A stretch of DNA of 64,000 nt, taken from NCBI GenBank assembly GCA_021234155.1, contig JAJEKV010000006.1, forward strand, positions 122,001 through 186,000, given 5' to 3'. How positions within the stretch are numbered: position 1 is the first letter of the stretch; every line of letters starts with the position of its first letter. This document shows, piece after piece, positions 56,005 through 64,000 of the stretch. This stretch comes from Isoetes taiwanensis. Lineage: Eukaryota > Streptophyta > Lycopodiopsida > Isoetales > Isoetaceae. Both the position numbers and the translations under genes were made by a program. Below the pieces are notes generated by a model. That model was not told the origin of the DNA, searched no databases, and was given only the letters and a program-made list of their open reading frames with translations.

Positions 56005-58407
56005 ATTGATTTAAGATCGGGATACCATCAAATCAGAATCAAGGAGACGACATTTACAAAACTGCTTTTAGGACTAGATATGGCCATTATGAATTTGTGG
56101 TAATGCCATTTGGACTAACCAATGCACCTGCAACATTTATGAGGCTTATGAATGATATATTTAGGGAGCAACTTGATACATATGTCATAGTCTTCTTTGA
56201 TGATATACTGATATATTCTCAAACATTACAAGAGCATGTTGAGCATTTAAAGTCAGTTTTGGCAATTTTAAGGAAAGAAAAGTTGTTTGGAAAGATGTCA
56301 AAAAGTGAGTTTGCAAAGGAAAGGATGGTCTACTTGGGTCATATTGTATCGAGTCAAGGAATCGAGCCAGACCCAGCAAAAATTAGTGCAGTCAAGGAAT
56401 GGCCTCAACCAAAGATGGTGAAAGAGGTTAGGCCATTTTTGGGGTTAGCTAGTTATTACAGAAAATTTATATCACAGTTTGCTAAAATTGCTGCTCCAAT
56501 GACTTCACTTTTGAGGAAAGATATAGATTTCAAATGGACCGAAATTTGTAGAAAGAGTTTTGAGTTGTTGAAAGAAGCTCTAACTTATGCTCCTATTTTG
56601 AAAGTTCCAGAGATTGGAAAACCATTTTTAGTAGTGACTGATGCATCAGGTGTTGGATTTGGGGGAGCTTTATTACAAGACAACCTTGTGCATATGAGTC
56701 GAAGAAATTATCTCCAACTGAACAGAATTATCCTACTCATGATTTAGAGATGATGGCTGTGGTACATACATTAATAATGGCGCCATTACTTGCTTGGGCA
56801 AAAATTTATACTGAAGACTGACCATCAAAGCCTTAAAAATTTCATGACTCAACCTCATCTTAGCAATAGACAGCGCAGATGTATGGAATTAATACAAGAA
56901 TATAACTTTACAATTGAGTATCAACCTGGAAAAGATAATGTAATAGCTGATGCGCTATCACGTAGGGGTTTTTGCAATGCTATTAGCATGATCACAAGCA
57001 ATTGGGATTCAAACCTTAATAAAAAGATTGAGAACGAACCGTATTGTTCAAGATTTGAAAGCAGGAAAAGAAAACCCTTCATACAAACTTGTCAATGGGG
57101 TATTGCATTATCATGGAAGATTGTGTATTCCAAATGATGCAGAGTTAAAGGCTAAAATATTATATGAAGTGCATGATAGCCCCATATCTGCACATCCAGG
57201 ATTTCATAAAACACACCGCAGGCTAAAGAAGCAGTTCTTTTGGCCAGGAATGAAGAAGCATATTCAAAGATCGTAGCACGAACAAAAGGTAAAGGCTATA
57301 AGAATGAAGCCAGCAGGTGAGCTCCAGCCTTTGGACATTCCAATGGAATGTATCAGCATGGATTTCATTGTAGGGTTACCTCGCACAAGAACGGGGTATG
57401 ATTCAATTTATGTGGTGGTTGATCGGCTAACTAAAGAAGCTCATTTTCTTCCAACAAGAACAACTGCAACAGGTATGGATATTAGCAAGTTGTTTATGAA
57501 GGAGATATTTAGATTGCATGGAGTTCCAAGAACCATAACCTCAGATCGAGATAGTAGGTTTATTAGACAATTTTGGCAAGGCTTGTTTCAAAACTTACAG
57601 ACTAGGCTTAATATGAGTTCAGCCTATCATCCAGAGACAGATGGACAAACAAAAAGAGTCAACCAAGTTTTAGAAGACATGTTGAGAATGTATATGCCTG
57701 AGCATCCTAATAATTGTGATTCATATTTACATTTGGTAGAGTTTGCTTATAATAATACCCACCAAGATTCTATTAAAATGAGTCACCTTTGAGGCAATGT
57801 ATGGTCGAGATTGTTGTTGTCCAATAAATTGGTGAGACCCAGCATCCAACAGAATGATTGAAGATGTTGATGCTCAACTGAGACTTATTCGCCATAACCT
57901 TAAGGTGGCACAAAATAGACAAAAACAATAAGCTGACAAAAAAGGACGACCTTTAGAGTTTCAAAACGGTGAACAAGTATTTTTGAGGATTAATCCAAAG
58001 CAAGGAGCTTGAAGTTTAAGAAGCTCAAGAAGTTTGCCCCAAGATATGCAGGACCATTTCCAATCATTAAGAAAGTAAGCAAATCAGCATATAAAGTTCA
58101 ATTACCAGAACGCGTGAAAGCCCACAATGTGTTCCATGTCAGTAATCTTCGCAAATATATATACGATCCATCTCATGTAATTTCAGAGGATCATATAACA
58201 AATAAAGGGGATTTCCTCACCCTTAAACCTTGGAGAATCATAAAAGAAGAGTCTAAGAAGTTGAGAGGAAGAATAATTCGCCATTATCTGATACATTGGA
58301 AGGGGTTCCCGCCTGAAGATGCCACATGGGAAGACACAGATAAAATAGACGAAGAATACCCGGAACTCACCCATGAGGACATGGGTTGAATTCTCAAAGG
58401 GGAGATT
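56005..58407 (+). mobile_element. 5'-truncated Ty3/gypsy chromovirus internal region
   Basis: The internal region starts abruptly within reverse transcriptase ([13 protein letters not shown] near 56005-56045) and ends at a polypurine tract (CAAAGGGGAGA, 58395-58405) before the 3' LTR. Gag, protease and the 5' LTR are absent. Domains run RT, RNase H, zinc-binding, integrase, chromodomain, the order diagnostic of Ty3/gypsy. Confidence 0.9.
56016..58389 (+). pseudogene. chromovirus pol: RT-RNaseH-integrase-chromodomain, frameshifted
   Basis: [22 protein letters not shown] with the FFDD catalytic box (about 56190). RNase [19 protein letters not shown] (56630-56690), a shift near 56690, FILKTDHQSLKNF and DNVIADALSRR (to 56965). 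Zinc-binding region (57180-57275): keeps HPGFHKTH but lacks its Cys pair because of a deletion. Integrase (57304-57792): MDFI and SDRDSRF Asp residues intact; the catalytic Glu of D,D35E is Lys (codon 57652-57654). The C-terminal region contains PGPF-like YAGPFPIIKKVS, then the chromodomain IRHYLIHWKGFPPEDATWED (about 58275-58335), ending with a stop at 58387-58389. At least four shifts/stops make it inactive. Confidence 0.88.
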
Positions 58408-59458
58408 TGTAACGTCCCTAGGTATGGAAATTTCTAAGTCCATAGTTAATTGGACTGGATAAAATAATATTAATAGTAATAATAAGAGGGGTTTAAAATT
58501 GTTCATTAGGAAAATGACATGTGGCAAGAAAGGGAGTTGGAGAGGACGTTTAAGAACGGGCATTATTTTATTGAGATTAAAGGAAGAGGTGAACGGAAGA
58601 AGAGGAGGAAAGAAAGGAGAGAAGGGAAAATAATTTGCGGTAGGCATCCAAGTCCGTCAAATTTTCTGTTCTTAATCCTCGGTAATTTGTGTGTTGATTT
58701 TCTTGAATGCTGAAAAAGCACTAATCTTGGGATAGAGTTTTTTGTAGTTTTTTTTTTTTATTCTTTAAAGTTCTAATTCCAGTTCTTTGTTAAATCTATT
58801 TGATACTCTCTAAATTCTATGATGGGCTACAAATAAGATGTATAATAGATTTGTCATTTGTTAAAAGGAAAATCTGGTGGCCAATACTGGTTTGACTTTT
58901 CTTAGGTAAATGAACAAAGTTAAGACTATTCTTTTCCAAGATCCTTCTTAGATTCTTCTTCTGAAAATGTTAGAGAAGCTCTTCATCTGAAACGGCCTTC
59001 TGCTTAATGACTTGGCTACCCAAAATTCGTAGAGCACAACAAATTGTAGAACCCATAAAATAATAGCTTTCAATTATAGATAGAACCACTATTTTTCCCT
59101 TTTTTTTCCCTCTGATGCTTACCCTAAGGTAGGCTAGCAAAGAAAAGTTCAAGTCCATGCCTAAAATCATGTCTCCAGAGGTCGTGAATCTGATCGCGGC
59201 AGATTTTTAGGGATAAATCAAAAACTTCGCAGAACAGAGGAAGAGGAATAAGGATGATAACTGTATATAATTCCAAAACATGTTAAGAATTAGAACAAAA
59301 TAAAATATAGATACAAAGTTGGAAGACTTATTGGAAGGCTCTTTAGTTTTCAAACGGCAGCCATTCAAATCCGACTTAAGTCTAATATTTTTTTTTTTAT
59401 ATTGTAGTTTTCCTTTCTTGCCACTTTTCGAGGAATATTTCTTTATTTCTTTGGCTTG

Positions 59459-59512
59459 CTTCTCTTTGGTCTCCGTGGACGATAAAAACAATTCTATTCT
59501 ATTCTATTCTTT
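59459..59512 (+). mobile_element. LINE 3' terminus with ATTCT tail inside the LTR
   Basis: TTGGTCTCCGTGGACGATAA then AAACA and four ATTCT repeats match the 3' end of the microsatellite-tailed LINE family. The 5' limit is unclear. Confidence 0.6.
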
Positions 59513-60201
59513 TGTAGAAGGCTAAAACTAACTCTTAAAAGAATATGACTAGTTAACGTAGCAATAGAAAATAAACGAAAGTTCTCTTAATATTTAAAAT
59601 ATAGTCAAGAATTCAAGAAATAATCCAGTTTCGGTGGGCTGGATATACTATTCTAAACATCGTGCACATAACCCTTATGGAATGACCCTTATAGGATGTG
59701 TAAGATTCCCGAAGAGTTTGTACAAACCGCTATCTATAATCTTTTCCAGAACCCTTAGGCCTTGACCTAAGTCTTGGTACGCCGAATTGATCACTTAGCT
59801 AAAATTCTTGAAAATAATTCTACCTCACAGACTCTATACAAATATTTTCTAAGTCATAAGTCAAAGGTTTATAATTGTACATTAAGATGGGTGTGAAATA
59901 TCTTGAAATAACTGGGTGCCTACTTAGTCGTAAGATTAACGTCATGTTTTTCTCTCTGTTTGTTCTCTAGCACGTCAAGATTAGCCAAGGAGAACATGAA
60001 CGTCAGAATTTACATGATGAAGTGAAAAACTAATGTATTTTTGAACAAGATGTTGACTAGAATATTAACCCTATCTCGAACACATGTATATTTATATAAC
60101 TTGAGCTCGTTATTCAGATTAAAGATTTTCTTATTTTTTTGTTGTTGTTGTGAATTTATAATAGTGATAAGATTTAAACTCTAGCTCAAATTAGAAATAA
60201 G

Positions 60202-61574
60202 CATAGCTACCGGGAACCAAGTTCTGAACTTGGTTCCCGTTCCCAACTCCGTTCCCGAGGGTCCAGAGTTCCGGGAACTCCTAGCCAAGTTTCCACTACA
60301 TGTGCTACCGGGAACCAAGTTCCGGACGAAGTTCCATAAATGGAAACTTGAGTTCTCGGTAGCAAAATTTTTTTGACATTAAATTTACAAAGAAACAACA
60401 AAAAAGTGTCAAAATTCAAAAAAAAGAGCTGTTTTTTCCCCTTTGTCGTGGCTTTTGGCGGCTTGGTGTCGGATTTGTGGCCTGATGTCGGATCGGGACT
60501 ACTGCTGCTAAAGTGTTGAAGGAGTCTACTATATCTTTTGGATTAGAGGAGCCTACTGCCTACTATCGATCTTTGAACTCGGAAGGTAAATTCATTTTAG
60601 CAATCTAGAGAGTACTCCTCATTCTTTTATCTCTCATTCGCGAACGAAACACCTCTACTGCAGGAGTTCTGCTCTGATCTCTGCCATGGCCTCTACTACA
60701 GGAGCTGCCTTCTGGCTCTGTTATCTGGCTAGAGAAGTGGAGACTACTAGAGCCTGCCCTCTATGCTGTCAAAATCTTTGAGAGGAGAGCATAAAATTTG
60801 TAAGCTTTTCGATGCAAACTTGTAAGCATCAATTTGTAAGTAAGTGATATGTAAACCTTTCTGGTCATGTCATTTCATCCTTTTGTTTGCTTTTATCCTA
60901 CTCAAAGAAATATCGTGATCCTATTGATATATAGAGCAAATACATGATAACCAGATTAAGGGAACAATACAAGGCAATCATATCTTTTTCTGTCCCTTTT
61001 ATCTGAATGTTTGGATGCTCACAAGATCAAGAATTCTAAATGATGCCAAAGTATGGCATGAAAGAATCAACAGAATGATCTTACAATAAAGGGAATTTTT
61101 TTTAGGACGATTGATGCTTAGAGATATATGCTAAATATTGAGAGAACTCAAAAAGCTTCTGAATGCCCTTTGAAAGCTCATAATAAAACTATATGTTCCT
61201 ATGCAATAACAAGTATTTATAGTGACTGTCTAGCAGGTTCTCATTTTAGTCACAAATCTCACAACATTATGAGGATCAATACACATAAGTTGGCCATTAT
61301 GATGTGTAAACATATCTGAGATTCAGAAGCAAAGAGAAAGAGAACCAAACTCTTGATGAACGTTAACAAATGGTTTTATCTATTACTTTCACCCATCACT
61401 ATGTATTTCACATTTTTCTGTTTTAAGTGTTCTATGATAATTTACATGCAAAGGGAACTCCAAAACTGTTTTCCTTTTAGAAAATTCGAAAGTTGGACGT
61501 TCCCGTTCCCATCCGTTCCCGTTCCCGTTCCCGTTCCCAAATTTGGGTCCAAGTTCCCGTTCCAGGTAGCTACG
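60202..61574. mobile_element. hAT-type non-autonomous element, 1373 bp, with 8-bp target duplication
   Basis: The left end CATAGCTACCGGGAACC and the reverse complement of the right end (CGTAGCTACCTGGAACGGG) are imperfect inverted repeats. GAAATAAG occurs directly outside both ends (60194-60201 and 61575-61582), an 8-bp duplication typical of hAT. Both ends are enriched in GTTCCC/GGGAAC words, including a CGTTCC/CGTTCCC array at 61498-61540. No transposase is encoded. It lies inside the chromovirus LTR and is therefore younger than that LTR. Confidence 0.85.
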
Positions 61575-61653
61575 GAAATAAGACTTAGCCATAGAAGGGA
61601 GACTGCTCGAATTTAATGTTTCCCAAGCCGAAAATTTTTGGGAACGTTACAGT

Positions 61654-63411
61654 TTGTCACATGAGTATCTTTGTGATAGCCATATTATAAGACATCGTGT
61701 GAAAAGCCCCGTTTTTGTATCTTTGATATCTGGTGGTAAGATTAAGATTCTTATTTGTCACATCTAGGTTTATCATTGACACTCTGTTTCTATCCACACT
61801 CTGTTTCTACCATTCTTCCCGATTGATTATTCACTAGGTAGGCCTAAGCAGCCACCGTCTACCTAAGATGAATCTCTCGGCTTGTGCTCAACAGACAAGC
61901 TGCGGTTTCTTCACAAAATGGAAGAGGCCCAATGACTCTTCTCCTTGTATTCTTGGCTTTTTTATTTCATGAGTTTACAGCTCCGTTTTTTATAGAGTAT
62001 TCCATATCTGCATTCCTTTGTTCTGTAAATCTCAAGCCACACGCACAAATTGTTTTCAAAGGAAGCTCGACCCCCTGTTGCATTCAAGCGCAGCAGTCAA
62101 GCTCGGCCCTGCATTATCGTCTCATTTTTGGATAATCAAGCAAAACCACCATAGATTTATCAAGCAAAATGTATGTACCATTTCCCACTTCTTCAGAAGC
62201 AACGGAAAAACCATCTGTCAATGTGTTTTCCAGTTCAGCAGAATCATTACCGAATCATGGTTTGCTTACCCTATTACAAATTTTGAAGGTGTTCCTTTTT
62301 CAAGATGGGCAATATTTTTGGTGTTTTCCACCCTTCTAATATTGAAGCAGTTTTTTCTCATACCAACTATCAAGCCCTACCATTATGCCTTTGGAGGTAA
62401 AATTTCATGCAACTATGAGTTCATGGCCTTTCATGGCATGACTAAGATACAACAATGTTCATTCTACAAACATCACGGCCCAATGACATGAGTTCAACAA
62501 TTTATCACGGCCCCTCATGGCGTGACTTAGAGCACAATTTTTTATCTTCTATTGAAGCAAGAATCATCTGACATCAGATTTTTTGGCACAATTTGGAGGA
62601 CGCCTTATCTTTTGCCCAATTCTTGGATATCTACTTTGCACCTTTTGTACCAACAAATTTCAAGTTCCTGCAATGGCGTGAAGATGAATTCTGCCTTCTG
62701 TCCTTTCGTACATCAACCTCACATGGCCACATGGCATGTGCAGGCCATTTTCAGCAATTTCTTGCAAACAATCAACCTTGGTCATCTTGGCACGATCAAG
62801 CTCAACTCTTTGGTATCATCTTTTGCAAGTTCAACATTTTGGCCAACCTCATCCCTCCATAATACATGGCAGTTGAGGCTCTTTCAAGTTCAACTCTTGT
62901 TCAAAAACAAATGGCGTGAAGATGACTTCAGGCCTTCCTCTTCTTCAATCACTTTCGTTGCAACTCTTTCAATCTTCACAAGTGGCGTGAAGATGACTTA
63001 GAGCCTTCCTTCTCTTCAATGTCAACCCCTCCAAGTTCAACTCTAAGAAATGGTATGAAGATGATATCTATCTTATGCCCCTTCAACAACTTTTGTTTCA
63101 ACATTTTTGTTCAACTCCTTGCAAGACACTTTGATTGGCGCATGTATTCGAAGCTAATGGCAAGCTCTATGAGAAGTGGTGACAGTCTTCTCAACATTAG
63201 ATTCTACTTCTATGGATTAAAAGGAGCTCGTGGTAAGCTCAAGAGAAGTGGTGACCGCCTTCTCAACCTCCATGATTTTTGTACTTCATCGACATTGCCA
63301 TTTTTGGGTCAAGAATTCTCGGCGACATTATCGTTACTTCCCCTCAATTTGGACACTTTGCTGTTGTAAATGGCAAACCTCATCTTATAAAGGTTTGTAC
63401 ATAGTTGGATT
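61654..63411. other. non-coding interior upstream of an LTR; contains diffuse repeats
   Basis: TGGCGTGAAGATGA or a near variant recurs at 62674, 62912, 62983 and 63051. GCTC-GAGAAGTGGTGAC then CTTCTCAAC recurs near 63165 and 63235. Open frames (61884-62135, 62018-62491, 62552-63001, 63019-63369) have no recognisable domain. This may be the interior of a non-coding LTR element (LARD/TRIM-like) ending at the purine tract at 63412. Confidence 0.45.
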
Positions 63412-63424
63412 TGGTGGGGGGGAG

Positions 63425-63798
63425 TGTTAGCCCTTTGGGCTAAATATAAGTATTAGTGGCATAGGCCACATGTATTTATCATATTGGACCCCACGATCTA
63501 TGGTCCGGATTTAGCCTAGATCTCTGGTAGGTGAGATGTCAGTTAGGGTTTTGTTCTATTATTTAGAGAGAGCATTTCCGCTCATTGTTTAGGCTTTTGC
63601 TCACGTTTTGGAGCACCTCCTTTTAGAGCATCAATATGATTCTGTTTTGTTCATTCTTTGCATTTGTTCTTGTTCTTGGAGTCCCTTCCCACCTTTTTTT
63701 TTTGTTGATTCATGAGCATTTGTGGCAGCCTTGTAGCATTCGGCAGTCATGGATTGCTGCTGCAAGGTGATGCCAAGAACCCCAAAACTCAACAAATA
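63425..63798 (+). repeat. LTR of a further retroelement, about 374 bp
   Basis: A purine tract (GGTGGGGGGGAG, 63413-63424) is followed by TGTTAGCCC; a plausible end is ACTCAACA at 63791-63798. A TATA-like AAATATAAG lies at 63442-63450. Without the partner LTR the right boundary is uncertain. Confidence 0.5.
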
Positions 63799-63841
63799 TT
63801 ATAAGGGTTTTGAAGGAGATACGGAAAGACATCGCTCCTTC

Positions 63842-63858
63842 TAATAGATAGATAGATA
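63842..63858 (+). repeat. TAGA microsatellite
   Basis: Four tandem TAGA units followed by TAGTATTTT. The remaining bases to the window end are AT-rich with nothing recognised. Confidence 0.8.
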
Positions 63859-64000
63859 GTATTTTTATGTCATGTCACATTAGCAGCATCCATGAGGAAT
63901 AGAAGGAAACATTTGCTATATAAATTTGATGGGCATCAACAATTAAGGGTCATGAAAAATGCAATGGCTTTTTTCTTATAAATAGCGACATGTTGTGTTA

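Larger units (their letters stand above)
58408..61653 (+). repeat. 3' LTR of the chromovirus, interrupted by other insertions
   Basis: It starts TGTAACGTCCC right after the purine tract and ends GGGAACGTTACA at 61642-61653, which are inverted repeats of each other. Total span is 3.25 kb, but 1.38 kb is a hAT insertion with its duplication and some is a LINE tail, so the original LTR was at most about 1.9 kb. No 5' LTR is present for comparison. Confidence 0.65.

Noticed and set aside
56185-56379. Minus-strand frame opposite the chromovirus RT
   Set aside because: Antisense shadow of a clear RT domain.
63019-63430. Frames before the last LTR as a retroelement gag
   Set aside because: No zinc knuckle, protease or other gag/pol motif; the frames follow low-complexity CTTC/TTCAAC-rich DNA.

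Overview
The window looks like nuclear DNA of a land plant with a large, repeat-rich genome. The only convincing intact gene encodes a plant-type NOT4 (CNOT4) protein in 12 coding exons with mostly short introns. Nearly everything else that can be recognised is transposable-element DNA. One LINE family has a GC-rich coding region, a reverse-transcriptase style unlike the usual angiosperm L1 elements, and simple-sequence tails instead of poly(A). Together with the compact introns this makes me favour a fern or another non-seed plant, but that is an inference; the sequence alone does not fix the species.

Layout. 1-1601: 3' end of a Ty3/gypsy-like element with its LTR. 1602-8069: degraded intergenic DNA, a tandem duplication and a 675-bp foldback element. 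8073-21183: a 13.1-kb CACTA DNA transposon with matching termini and a GGT target duplication. It carries a young 5'-truncated L1-type LINE, a decayed minus-strand LINE of about 4.9 kb with a tandem-repeat 5' end, an amidohydrolase exon fragment, other gene-like exons, and the end of a second CACTA element. 21200-21900: a minus-strand open frame with a TATA box. 22395-23707: three tandem 0.44-kb units with tRNA-like boxes. 24300-30430: the NOT4 gene.

30430-39000: a receptor-kinase pseudogene and a 1.2-kb segment present twice (33.2 and 37.5 kb); the second copy differs from the first mainly at CTG/CAG sites. 39600-49740: a stack of LINE fragments. One plus-strand L1-type LINE (40432 to about 45885) is split by a 449-bp foldback element and by about 3 kb of inserted DNA; next to it lies a minus-strand LINE (46.5-49.6 kb). 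52661-53788: a short hAT element keeping the C-terminal end of its transposase. 56005-61653: a 5'-truncated chromovirus (Ty3/gypsy with chromodomain) whose 3' LTR contains a LINE tail and a 1.37-kb hAT element with an 8-bp target duplication. 63425-63798: the LTR of a further element.

Functionally, the NOT4 gene should supply the RING-type E3 ubiquitin ligase subunit associated with the CCR4-NOT complex (mRNA decay and translation quality control). The other coding regions are retroelement or transposase remnants and captured or pseudogenised host fragments. I saw no complete tRNA or rRNA gene, CRISPR array or operon-like arrangement.
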